From NCBI GenBank assembly GCA_016788485.1, contig JAEUSV010000116.1:1-41370 (forward strand): a stretch of 41,370 bases of DNA, read 5' to 3'. Every line of letters begins with the position of its first letter. Within the stretch, counting starts at the first letter, position 1. Source of the stretch: Flavobacteriales bacterium (lineage in GTDB: Bacteria; Bacteroidota; Bacteroidia; Flavobacteriales_F; PHOS-HE28). Below the pieces are notes generated by a model that searched no databases, had not been told where the DNA came from, and saw nothing but the letters and a program-made list of their open reading frames with translations. Positions 23,669 to 30,947 of the stretch are shown piece after piece. The translations under genes and the position numbers were made by a program.

Positions 23669-25572
23669 GCCCCGGCCTCCTTTTCGGCCTTGTCCATCAG
23701 GATGAGCCAGCGCTCCCCCTTGGTGTCGAGGTCCTTCGTCGTGCGCTCGAGATCGATGTACAGCTGCATCATGGCGTGGTGGTCGCCACCGCCGGCCGCG
23801 ATGCGCGCGAGCAGTTCCTCCTTCCGCTTCTCCAGCGCGGGCACCTCGGTCTCCAGTTGTTGGAGCTCACGCTTCTCGCCGAACGACATCCGTGTGGAGG
23901 ACGGCTTGCGGCGCACCTCCTCCACAGGGGCCGCCTTTTCCTTGCGGTCGCTCTTCGCCTCGGCCTGCTCGCGGGCCTTCTGCAGTTCGCGGAGCTCGGT
24001 GTAGCTGCCCACCCATTCCTTGATGCGCCCTTCGCCCTCGAACACGAGCAGCTTGGTGCAGAGCTTGTCGAGGAAGAAACGGTCGTGGCTCACGATCAGC
24101 AGGCACACGTCCAGGTCGATGAGGAAATCCTCCAACGCGTTCAGCGTGGGGATGTCGAGGTCGTTCGTGGGTTCGTCGAGGATGAGCAGGTTGGGGTTCT
24201 TCATCAGCACCGTGCACAGGTAGAGCCGGCGCTTCTCGCCGCCGCTCAGGGTGCTCACGTACTGGTACTGCTGTTCCTTGTCGAACAGGAAGCGCTCCAG
24301 GAGCTGCGAGGCGCTGAGCGTGCGGCCCTTGCTCAGGGGGATCACCTCGGCGATGTCACGCACCACCTCGATGATGCGCTGGTCCTCCTTCAATTGGAGG
24401 CCCTGCTGCCCGAACATGCCGAGCTGCACGGTGGCGCCCACGCTCACGGTGCCCATGTCGGGCTTGATGCGCTCGGTGAGCAGGTCGATGAAGGTGCTCT
24501 TGCCGATGCCGTTGGGGCCCACGATGCCGATCCGGTCGCCGGCCTTCAGGGAGTAGCTCCAGTGCGCCACGATGGGCTTGTAGGTCTCGGGCTTGTCGGG
24601 TGATCCGAAGCTCTTAGTGAGGTTGCGCACCTCGATGACCTTGCCGCCGAGGCGCTCGGTCTTCACGTCGATCTTCACCGCATCCCGGCTGAAATCGCGG
24701 GTGGCCGCGGCCTTGATGTCCTCGAACTTGTCCAGCCGGCTCTTGCTCTTGGTGCCGCGGGCCCTGGGCATCTTGCGCACCCATTCGAGCTCCTTGCGCA
24801 TGAGGCCCTTCAGGTGCTGCTGGGTGGCGTCGCGCACCTCGTCGAGCAGGGCCTTCTTCTCCACGTAGTAGCTGTAGTTGCCCTTGAACCTTGTGAAGCT
24901 CCCGAACTCCATCTCGATGATCCCGTCGCACACGTTGTCGAGGAAGTGGCGGTCGTGCGTGACGAGCAGCAGGGTGACGTTCGGTGCAGACAGTTCCTCC
25001 TCCAGCTGCTCGATCATCTGCAGGTCGAGGTGGTTCGTGGGCTCATCGAGGATGAGCACGTCGGGCATGTTGATGAGCACCTTGGCCATGGCCAGGCGCT
25101 TCTGCTGGCCGCCGCTCAGGGTGTTCACCGGCTGCTCCAGGTCGCGCAGGTTGAACTGGAAGAGCAGGCGTTTCACGCGGGCCTCGTGGTCCCACGCACC
25201 GAGCTCCTCCATGCGCTGCACGGCCCGGTTCATCTCCGCATCGCCCACATGCCGGGCCACCGCATGCTCGTAGGCCCGCACCGCGTTGGTCACGGGGTCG
25301 TCCTGGTCGAGCATCTCGTCCACCAGCGTGTGCGTGGCGGTCATGTGCACGTTCTGGTCGAGGTAGCCGACGCGGATGCCCTTGTTGAAGGTGATGATGC
25401 CCTCGTCCGGCCGTTCGATGCCCGCGATGCACTTCAGCAGGGTGCTCTTACCGGTGCCGTTGCGGGCCACGATGGCGGTCTTCTGGCCCTTTTCCAGGCC
25501 GAAGGAGATGTCACGGAACAGCTCACGCGGGCCGAAGCGCTTGGCGATGCGTTCAACGGAGAGCACGTTCAT
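23665..25572 (-). CDS. ABC-F ATPase, Uup-like, with C-terminal coiled coil
   Basis: A 635-residue soluble protein with two ABC ATPase domains and no membrane segments. The first Walker A is ARNGTGKST (about 36-44), with the signature LSGGQQKRLAMAKVL and Walker B VLILDEPTNHLDL; the second is GPNGIGKST, LSGGEKRRLYLCTVL and LLILDEPTNDLDI. Between them lies the inter-domain linker (YSYYVEKKALLDEV) of ABC-F proteins. After residue 540 comes a charged, coiled-coil tail (KAREQAEAKSDRKEKAAP, then LEKRKEELLARI), which is diagnostic of the Uup branch. Such proteins act on ribosomes or branched DNA; antibiotic resistance need not be implied. A TACCTTCG box ends 19 nt before the ATG. Confidence 0.9.
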   Translation of the reverse strand: MNVLSVERIAKRFGPRELFRDISFGLEKGQKTAIVARNGTGKSTLLKCIAGIERPDEGIITFNKGIRVGYLDQNVHMTATHTLVDEMLDQDDPVTNAVRAYEHAVARHVGDAEMNRAVQRMEELGAWDHEARVKRLLFQFNLRDLEQPVNTLSGGQQKRLAMAKVLINMPDVLILDEPTNHLDLQMIEQLEEELSAPNVTLLLVTHDRHFLDNVCDGIIEMEFGSFTRFKGNYSYYVEKKALLDEVRDATQQHLKGLMRKELEWVRKMPRARGTKSKSRLDKFEDIKAAATRDFSRDAVKIDVKTERLGGKVIEVRNLTKSFGSPDKPETYKPIVAHWSYSLKAGDRIGIVGPNGIGKSTFIDLLTERIKPDMGTVSVGATVQLGMFGQQGLQLKEDQRIIEVVRDIAEVIPLSKGRTLSASQLLERFLFDKEQQYQYVSTLSGGEKRRLYLCTVLMKNPNLLILDEPTNDLDIPTLNALEDFLIDLDVCLLIVSHDRFFLDKLCTKLLVFEGEGRIKEWVGSYTELRELQKAREQAEAKSDRKEKAAPVEEVRRKPSSTRMSFGEKRELQQLETEVPALEKRKEELLARIAAGGGDHHAMMQLYIDLERTTKDLDTKGERWLILMDKAEKEAGA

Positions 25573-25591
25573 GGGTCGCGGGAATGGCGCG

Positions 25592-25599
25592 CGAAGGTA
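25592..25599 (-). promoter_or_regulatory. -7 box of the ABC-F gene
   Basis: The minus strand reads TACCTTCG, one base from TAnnTTTG, ending 19 nt before the start at 25572. The same octamer stands 21 nt before the genes starting at 27392 and 40387. Confidence 0.45.
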
Positions 25600-25627
25600 C
25601 GGGGAGCCGGAGTCCCGGCGGACCGCG

Positions 25628-26296
25628 CTATTCAGGCTCCTCCTCGAGGAGGCGGGCGATGTCCGCGATCAGACGGTCCACGTCCTTGGGTGAAGTGCCG
25701 TCGTAGAAGCCGCGGATGCGCCGCAGTGTGTCGACGAGCACGAAGTTCTCGGTGTGCACGAAGTCATCGGGCCCGCCATCGCCCTCCTCGGTGCAGGCGA
25801 AATAGCTGGTGCGGGCCAGGTCGTAGATCTGGCGGCGGTCTCCGGTCATCAGGCGCCAGCGGGCGGGATCGGCACCGTAGCGTTCACCATAGGCATGCAG
25901 CAGGGGCACCGAATCGATCTCGGGCGTCACCGAATGGCTGAGCAGGAGCACGCCATCGTTCGTGCGGTAGGTCTCCTGCACCCTGGCCATCTGGGTGCCC
26001 ATCTTGGGGCAGATCGAACCGCAGGTGGTGAAGAAGAAGTCGGCCACCACCACCTTGCCCTTCGTGTCTGCCAGGGTCACGGTGTCGGCGTTCTGGTCGA
26101 TCAGCCGGAAGTCCTTGATGTGGTGCACACCATAGGCCTGGCGTGCCGAAGGGTCCACCAGGCGCGGATCGAGCTCGGAGGGGTGGTACACCGGCAGCCG
26201 GTCGTCCTTGCGCAGGATGAAGTAGCCCGCCACCACGGCAGCAGCGAACAGGGCGGCGAAGGCAGCAAGGCGGACGAGGAGGGGGCGGCTGCGCAT
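25628..26296 (-). CDS. SCO1/SenC-family copper chaperone
   Basis: A 222-residue membrane-anchored thioredoxin-fold protein. Residues 7-27 form a transmembrane anchor (VRLAAFAALFAAAVVAGYFIL). The copper site is complete: CGSICP with C92 and C96, and H181 in DFVHTENFVLVD. The periplasmic domain would deliver copper to cytochrome oxidase or act as a thiol reductase. The ATG at 26296 is chosen because it sits directly before the anchor and overlaps the upstream gene's stop by one base (TGATG). It is last of three coupled genes (lipoprotein, DUF2490 protein, SCO). A copper link to the MbnP operon 11 kb away is possible but not shown by the sequence. Confidence 0.9.
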   Translation of the reverse strand: MRSRPLLVRLAAFAALFAAAVVAGYFILRKDDRLPVYHPSELDPRLVDPSARQAYGVHHIKDFRLIDQNADTVTLADTKGKVVVADFFFTTCGSICPKMGTQMARVQETYRTNDGVLLLSHSVTPEIDSVPLLHAYGERYGADPARWRLMTGDRRQIYDLARTSYFACTEEGDGGPDDFVHTENFVLVDTLRRIRGFYDGTSPKDVDRLIADIARLLEEEPE

Positions 26297-27003
26297 CAGT
26301 CGAGGTCCATGTCGAAACTGAAGGCGAAGATCCAACGCTGGAGCGGGTCGTACAGGTTGATCTCGCGGTCGTGCCGGACCCCGGCGTCGATGCTGCGCCC
26401 CTTGCCGAGGTTCCATTGGGCACCCAGCGTGTACCGCATGCCGATGAGCAGGTTGCCCTTGTAGTGGAGCACGTTGAAGCTCTCCGCGGCGGCATAAGGG
26501 GTCAGGGGCAGACCCTTGACATTGTAGTTCAATTCGGCCCGGTTGCGGAGGATGTCGCGGAACTGGAGCGCCTCGATGTACTCATGCTGCCCTGTGAGGC
26601 GGTAGCCGAGGCCGAAGCGGCCCATCTTGGTGGTGAGGTCAAGCTGCACGTCGTTCCTGAACGAGTTGGTGCCGGAGGGCCCGCGCATGTTGTAGCGGTT
26701 CTCGAGCATCAGGCGCACGTGCTTGTTGAAGCGGTAGCGGAAGCCGATCACCCCGTAAACAAGCTTGCCATTGAACAGGTTCTCGTTGCCGCGGTAGCCC
26801 AGTTCACCGGACAAACGGAACCGCTTCGCGAAAGCGCGCTCCACCACGGCACCGCTCTTCTTGTGGAAGGGCTTCACCACGACGGATGTGCTGACCCAGA
26901 ACTCGGCGGTCTGCCTGGGAACGAGCGGGTCTGCCTCCTGGGCGAAGAGGCCTGTTGCTGCGAATAACGCGGCAGCAAGGAGGATGTGGCGACAGGGGCT
27001 CAC
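26296..27003 (-). CDS. DUF2490 outer-membrane beta-barrel protein
   Basis: A 235-residue exported protein. The start is GTG 27003, which overlaps the upstream stop as GTGA and gives signal peptide SPCRHILLAAALFAATGLFA before QEADPL. The rest alternates polar and apolar residues in strands (FRLSGELGYRGNE, RYRFNKHVRLMLENRYNMR, GRFGLGYRLTGQHEYIE) and ends in an aromatic, amphipathic strand WIFAFSFDMDLD, typical of a small barrel of the DUF2490 family. Function is unknown in this family. Position between a lipoprotein and SCO suggests an envelope role. A longer ATG-initiated reading from 27105 has no signal peptide and is antisense to or overlapping the lipoprotein gene, so it is not favoured. 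Confidence 0.8.
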   Translation of the reverse strand: MSPCRHILLAAALFAATGLFAQEADPLVPRQTAEFWVSTSVVVKPFHKKSGAVVERAFAKRFRLSGELGYRGNENLFNGKLVYGVIGFRYRFNKHVRLMLENRYNMRGPSGTNSFRNDVQLDLTTKMGRFGLGYRLTGQHEYIEALQFRDILRNRAELNYNVKGLPLTPYAAAESFNVLHYKGNLLIGMRYTLGAQWNLGKGRSIDAGVRHDREINLYDPLQRWIFAFSFDMDLD

Positions 27004-27392
27004 CAGTTCGCGATGGTGATGGTCGGCACCTGCACCACCTCCTTCCGGTCGTTCACCTCCACGGTGACACGCTTCACCTCCGTGCCTGCATCGCAGGTCG
27101 GGCACTCACTGTACACGAAGATGGTATAGCTGCCCTTGCGCAGCCATCGGAACTCGAACTTCCCATCGGGGTCCGTGTCCAGGTCGTCGTCGTAGAACGA
27201 GTTGTCCCCGTAAACGATGTACACCTTCTCTTCCTGGGCCGGATAGGGGTCGCCGGTGGGCTGGCCGGTGTTGTTGTTGATGTCCTGGCGCAGCACGGTG
27301 CCGGTGATCAGGGCGCGACCGCCCTCGCCCGGCTCCTTGCTGCAGGCGGTGAGAAACGAGAGGACCAGGAGGGCTCCGAACGCTGCCTTCAT
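27000..27392 (-). CDS. Small lipoprotein with carboxypeptidase-regulatory-like fold
   Basis: A 130-residue lipoprotein; lipobox FLTAC (C17) followed by SKEPGEGG. The body is a single beta-sandwich with GTVLRQDINNN, KVYIVYGDNSFYDDDLDTD and DPDGKFEFRWLRKGSYTIFVYS, which is the pattern of carboxypeptidase-regulatory-like or Cna-B-like domains (a beta strand, a Pro/Asp-Gly turn, then xGxYxI). A cysteine pair CPTC follows. It is first of the three-gene unit with DUF2490 and SCO, joined by GTGA overlap, and preceded by a TACCTTCG box. Function is unknown. Confidence 0.75.
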   Translation of the reverse strand: MKAAFGALLVLSFLTACSKEPGEGGRALITGTVLRQDINNNTGQPTGDPYPAQEEKVYIVYGDNSFYDDDLDTDPDGKFEFRWLRKGSYTIFVYSECPTCDAGTEVKRVTVEVNDRKEVVQVPTITIANW

Positions 27393-27413
27393 GAAGGGGA
27401 TGTTGATTCCCCG

Positions 27414-27421
27414 CGAAGGTA
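27414..27421 (-). promoter_or_regulatory. -7 box of the lipoprotein-DUF2490-SCO operon
   Basis: The minus strand reads TACCTTCG and ends 21 nt before the ATG at 27392. It sits in the 41-bp gap after the fadD stop. Confidence 0.45.
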
Positions 27422-27433
27422 GGGTTACGCGGG

Positions 27434-29206
27434 TCAGTGCCCCTCGTACAGCGCCTCGATGCGGTCCGCGTAGCGCTGCGTGATGGGTTTGCGCTTGAGC
27501 TTGAGGGTGGGGGTGAGCTCGCCGGCGTCGATCGTGAACTCGCGGGGCAGCAGGATGATCTTCTTCACCTGCTCCCAGTTGCCGAGCCCTTCGTTCACCT
27601 TATCCACCTCGCGCATGTAGCGGTCCGCGATGCGCTTGTCGGCGATCACCTGGTCACGGTCGGTGAAGGGGATGCCCTTGAGCGCGCAGTAGTCCTTGAG
27701 GAACTCGAAGTTGGGCACGATGAGCGCGGCCGGGAACCTCCGGTTCTCGCCGATCACCATCACCTGCTCGATGAAGCGTGAGGCCTTGAGCTTGTTCTCG
27801 ATGGCCTGCGGGGCCACGTACTTGCCGCCGCTCGTCTTGAAGATCTCCTTCTTGCGGTCGGTGATGCGCAGGAAGCCCTCGCCGGTGATCTCACCGATGT
27901 CGCCCGTGTGGAACCAGCCATCGGCATCGAGCACGCCCCGGGTGAGCTCCGGTTCGAGGTAGTAGCCCATCATCACGTTGGGTCCTTTCACAAGGATCTC
28001 ACCGTCCTCGGCGATGCGGACCTGCACGCCCTTGATCGGGCGACCCACGCAGCCGAAGCGCAACCCGTCATGGCGGGCATCGCTCACCGTCACCACGGGC
28101 GAGGTCTCGGTAAGGCCGTAGCCCTCCATCAGCGGGATGCCCGCGGCGTTGAAGATCCGTGCGAGGCGCGGTTGCAGGGCCGCGCTGCCCGAGGCCACGC
28201 AGCGCACCTTGCCGCCCAATGCGGCCTGCCACTTGCTGAAGATGAGCTTGCGTGCGAGGGCGAGCTGCAGGTCGTACCAAGGGCTGCGTCCGTGCACATC
28301 ATACCGCTCGCCGAGCTCAAGGGCCCAGAAGAAGAGCTTCCGTTTCATGCCGGTGAGCTCCTCGCCCTTGGCCATGATCCGGGCGTACACCTTCTCCAGT
28401 ACGCGGGGCACGGCGGTGAACACGTCGGGGCGCACCTCGCGGATGCGGTCGCCCAGGTCGTCCATCGACTCCTGGAAGTGGATGCTGACGCCGGCGTGCA
28501 TGTACAGGTACATCAGCATCCGCTCGTAGATGTGCGAAAGGGGCAGGAAGCTGATGCAGCGGGCGTTGTGGTCCACCGGAAGGCGCTCGGCGCTGGCCTC
28601 CACGTTGCTCAGGATGTTGTCGTGCGAGAGCATCACCCCCTTGGGCCGGCCGGTGGTGCCGCTGGTGTAGATGATGGTGGCCAGGTCGGTGCGCTTCACG
28701 CCCTCCTTGCGCTGCTGGAGCTCACCGGCCGGCGCCTGGTCGGCCAATGCGAAGAGCTCGGTCCAGTGCCGTTCGCCTTCGATGCGGTCGAAGGCGAACA
28801 GGTGCTGCAGGGGCGGACTGGCCTTCTGGGCGGCGCGGGCCTTCGCCAGGATCTCGGGGTTGGAGCAGAAGCAGATGCGGGCCTCTGAATGCTGGAGCAC
28901 ATACCCGTAGTCCTCCACGCTGCTCGTGGTGTAGATGGGCACGCTGATGGCCCCCGCGCGCAGGATGGCCTGGTCCATCAGGCACCATTCGCTGCGGTTG
29001 CCGCTGGCGATGGCCACGCGGTCACCAGGCTGGATGCCCAGGGCGATCAGCGCGTTGGCCAGGCGGTCGGCGGTGGCGATGAGCTCCTCGGTGGAGTAGG
29101 CCTTCCAAGCGCCGTTCTCCTTGGTAACGATGCTCTCCCGCTGTGGGTAACGGCGCAGCTGGAGCTCGGGTATCTCGAACAGGCGATGGATCTCCATGGG
29201 GATCAT
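27434..29206 (-). CDS. Long-chain acyl-CoA synthetase (FadD-like AMP-forming ligase)
   Basis: A 590-residue ATP-dependent ligase that activates long-chain fatty acids as acyl-CoA on the cytoplasmic side. The AMP-binding P-loop motif is IIYTSGTTGRPKGVMLSH; other motifs are PLSHIYERMLMYLY, GYGLTETSPVVTV (A5), GWFHTGDIGEI (A7), RITDRKKEIFKTSGGKYVAP (A8-type with the catalytic region) and a C-terminal LTPTLKLKRKPI with the conserved lysines. It is the long-chain bacterial type with about 590 residues, not the shorter acetyl-CoA type. The ATG at 29206 overlaps the stop of the small secreted-protein gene (ATGA), an odd pair with no evident functional tie. It ends ahead of the lipoprotein promoter. 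Confidence 0.92.
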   Translation of the reverse strand: MIPMEIHRLFEIPELQLRRYPQRESIVTKENGAWKAYSTEELIATADRLANALIALGIQPGDRVAIASGNRSEWCLMDQAILRAGAISVPIYTTSSVEDYGYVLQHSEARICFCSNPEILAKARAAQKASPPLQHLFAFDRIEGERHWTELFALADQAPAGELQQRKEGVKRTDLATIIYTSGTTGRPKGVMLSHDNILSNVEASAERLPVDHNARCISFLPLSHIYERMLMYLYMHAGVSIHFQESMDDLGDRIREVRPDVFTAVPRVLEKVYARIMAKGEELTGMKRKLFFWALELGERYDVHGRSPWYDLQLALARKLIFSKWQAALGGKVRCVASGSAALQPRLARIFNAAGIPLMEGYGLTETSPVVTVSDARHDGLRFGCVGRPIKGVQVRIAEDGEILVKGPNVMMGYYLEPELTRGVLDADGWFHTGDIGEITGEGFLRITDRKKEIFKTSGGKYVAPQAIENKLKASRFIEQVMVIGENRRFPAALIVPNFEFLKDYCALKGIPFTDRDQVIADKRIADRYMREVDKVNEGLGNWEQVKKIILLPREFTIDAGELTPTLKLKRKPITQRYADRIEALYEGH

Positions 29207-29637
29207 TCAATGGTGGCGTCGAACTTCACGTGGATCACCCGCACGTCGATGCCTTTCTTGATCACGAACTTCTCGTTGTAGGTGGTGGTGCGGGCCTGGT
29301 CCATGTAGAAGATCTTCTCCACCCGGCGGTTGTCCTTCTTCTTGCCGTTCTCGAGCAGGTCCAGCTCCATGATCAGGTTCACGGCGCTGTCCTTGGTGCT
29401 GCTGCGGGGCGACTTGTGGGTGCTCACCTTGAACCAGGTGCGGATGGAGAAGGGGCCGTCGGAGAACAGCACCACGCGCTCGGATCCTTCCGCACCTTTC
29501 AGCTGGCTGGAGAGCTCGGGACCCGGGGTGGCCACCTCCTTCTCGGTGATGGTGAGGTTGGTGATGCGCACCACGGTCTGGGCGTTGGTGGTGGTGGAAA
29601 GCGAGAACAGGAGAAGCAGGGCGAGGAGGGGGCGCAT
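29203..29637 (-). CDS. Small secreted protein of unknown function
   Basis: A 144-residue protein with a signal peptide (MRPLLALLLLFSLSTTTNA, cleaved before QTVVRITN). The rest is predicted all-beta with charged loops (FSIRTWFKVSTHKS, KFVIKKGIDVRVIHVKF). I do not recognise a family. The ATG at 29637 is used because it directly precedes the signal peptide; an ATG at 29706 would add a hydrophilic stretch and overlap the promoter region. It is first of a pair with the acyl-CoA synthetase (ATGA overlap). Confidence 0.65.
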   Translation of the reverse strand: MRPLLALLLLFSLSTTTNAQTVVRITNLTITEKEVATPGPELSSQLKGAEGSERVVLFSDGPFSIRTWFKVSTHKSPRSSTKDSAVNLIMELDLLENGKKKDNRRVEKIFYMDQARTTTYNEKFVIKKGIDVRVIHVKFDATIE

Positions 29638-29652
29638 GGTGATCGGAGAGGT

Positions 29653-29685
29653 TTGGTACGAAGGTTGGAACAGTGGGTACTTTCG
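29653..29685 (+). promoter_or_regulatory. Promoter of the small exported protein at 29712
   Basis: TTG (29653-29655) and TACTTTCG (29678-29685) with a 22-bp spacer resemble the Bacteroidota -33/-7 pair. The start codon is 26 nt downstream. It overlaps the divergent box for the fadD pair. Confidence 0.4.
29659..29666 (-). promoter_or_regulatory. Possible -7 box of the secreted protein-fadD pair
   Basis: The minus strand reads AACCTTCG, one base from the TACCTTCG variant, and ends 21 nt before the ATG at 29637, the same spacing as for the lipoprotein operon. Confidence 0.3.
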
Positions 29686-29711
29686 CAACACCAACGCAAA
29701 ATACACGCCAA

Positions 29712-30122
29712 ATGAAGACGGACGTTAAGACCCTCCTCCTGGGCGCCGCCATCGGATCGGCCCTGTTCCTCGGATACAGCTTCCGCGCACAGCCCGTGCC
29801 GCAGGCCTACACCTACCGGCAGTTCTCGACCATTGAGAGCGTGGTGCCCGGGGGCCTGGGCCGTTCCCGCGTGATCTCGAGCGATGAGAAGGACCAGACG
29901 GTGGAGAAGGACCTGTTGAACTTCTACAGCATGACCGGTATCAACTTCAAGAACGTCGCCAACAACGACCGCCTCATCGTGGAGACGATCAACCAGTTCG
30001 TCTCCGAGGGCTGGGAGCTCCATACGGTCACCACGGGGGTGAACGACTCCGGGGGAGGCCAGGGCGGCGGAGGCGGAACGGGGATCTTCATCACCCGCTA
30101 CCTCTTCCGCAAGCCGATCTGA
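29712..30122 (+). CDS. Small membrane-anchored or exported protein, family unknown
   Basis: A 136-residue protein with an N-terminal hydrophobic segment (TLLLGAAIGSALFLGYSF) that is either a signal anchor or signal peptide. The remainder has FINQFVSEGWELHTVTTGV-like features (residues about 95-115: ETINQFVSEGWELHTVTTG), then a Gly-rich run GGGQGGGGGTG and a C-terminal FITRYLFRKPI. The pattern 'EGWEL..V.....FITRYLFRK' recalls DUF4177-like domains but I could not confirm it. Start at 29712 follows from the hydrophobic segment. It is convergent with the SMUG2-like gene. Confidence 0.6.
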   Translation: MKTDVKTLLLGAAIGSALFLGYSFRAQPVPQAYTYRQFSTIESVVPGGLGRSRVISSDEKDQTVEKDLLNFYSMTGINFKNVANNDRLIVETINQFVSEGWELHTVTTGVNDSGGGQGGGGGTGIFITRYLFRKPI

Positions 30123-30139
30123 CCGGCGGAACGGCATCC

Positions 30140-30844
30140 TCAGGCGCCCTCGGCCACCTCGGCCAGGGCGCCTGTGTATTTCCGGACGTAGGTATCGATG
30201 GACCGCGCCTTGTACTGCATGACGTAACGCGGGTGCTCCAAGGCGATCACCTGCCTGAACAGGCCCAGCCGGTCGTTCAGCTTGGAGAAGTAGGCCGCGT
30301 TCTTCCCGGTGCCGATGCAGAGCACCACATCGGTGCGCATGCCACAGCCCAACAGCGTCCGCAGCCAATCCTCCACGAAGGGCGTCACGGCCCGCTCAAG
30401 CGCCTTGTCGTCGTAGTAGTTGAGGTTCACGCCATCCCGTACGAAGCCGAGCGGGCAGATGGAGTGCACGTAGACCCGGTGGTAGAAGGCCTCCGGGCCA
30501 CCTGCGGCACGCACCATCCGGTAGAAGAAATCGCTGCTGGGCTCATGGGTGCGCAGGCCATGCACCGGGATCCCGAGGTCGCCTTCGCAACGCTTGGTGT
30601 CCGTGAAGGCCAGGCCCGTGCTTCCCGCACCAAGCCGGCCAGGGTTGATGCCGAGCATGAGCACCCGCGGCCGGGTATCGCTGTAGTACCGCCGGTGGAA
30701 GGTGGTGACGATGCGCCGCACCTCCTTCCCGTGCGGCCCGTTGAACGGGTCGAGCAGTCCGATGCCGACGGGGAGGGCCTCCTCCTTCAACCCGAAGGAG
30801 AGCACGTGTTTCAGCAGCCGGCTGGCGATGGTGGCGTTGGCCAT
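30140..30844 (-). CDS. SMUG2-like uracil-DNA glycosylase family protein
   Basis: A 234-residue DNA-repair glycosylase. The catalytic pocket motif is LMLGINPGRLGAGSTGLAFTDTKR (motif 1, about 63-85); motif 2 near the C-terminus reads ALEHPRYVMQYK. The Bacteroidota SMUG2 group shows this GINPG motif and acts on uracil and related deaminated bases; the call to subgroup is from motif recognition only. A further block YVHSICPLGFV sits between. The ATG at 30844 (MANATIAS) is selected since an upstream ATG at 30949 would run into the divergent promoter. A terminator-like hairpin overlaps its last codons. Confidence 0.78.
   Translation of the reverse strand: MANATIASRLLKHVLSFGLKEEALPVGIGLLDPFNGPHGKEVRRIVTTFHRRYYSDTRPRVLMLGINPGRLGAGSTGLAFTDTKRCEGDLGIPVHGLRTHEPSSDFFYRMVRAAGGPEAFYHRVYVHSICPLGFVRDGVNLNYYDDKALERAVTPFVEDWLRTLLGCGMRTDVVLCIGTGKNAAYFSKLNDRLGLFRQVIALEHPRYVMQYKARSIDTYVRKYTGALAEVAEGA
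30141..30174. terminator. Hairpin in the convergent junction, overlapping the glycosylase stop
   Basis: A perfect 10-bp inverted repeat, CAGGCGCCCT (30141-30150) and AGGGCGCCTG (30165-30174), with a 14-nt loop that is itself GGCC-rich, followed by TGTGTATTT. It lies 19 nt past the stop of the small exported protein gene (plus) and inside the final codons of the glycosylase gene (minus). Confidence 0.5.
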
Positions 30845-30856
30845 TAGGGTCGAGCG

Positions 30857-30864
30857 GAAAGGTA
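30857..30864 (-). promoter_or_regulatory. Possible -7 box of the glycosylase gene
   Basis: The minus strand reads TACCTTTC, one base from TAnnTTTG, and ends 12 nt before the ATG at 30844. No -33 TTG at 20 bp. Confidence 0.3.
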
Positions 30865-30947
30865 GGCGCAAGGTGACGATCATCACGGCGAAGGGCCTGG
30901 CGACCGCCTTGCTTTGCCTCATCAACGGACAAACGACCCTCGAACCC

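Noticed and set aside
25628..27392. Linking SCO, MbnP, CDF and RND genes into one copper regulon
   Set aside because: They are far apart, have no shared operator that I can see, and the metal specificity of the transporters is unknown.
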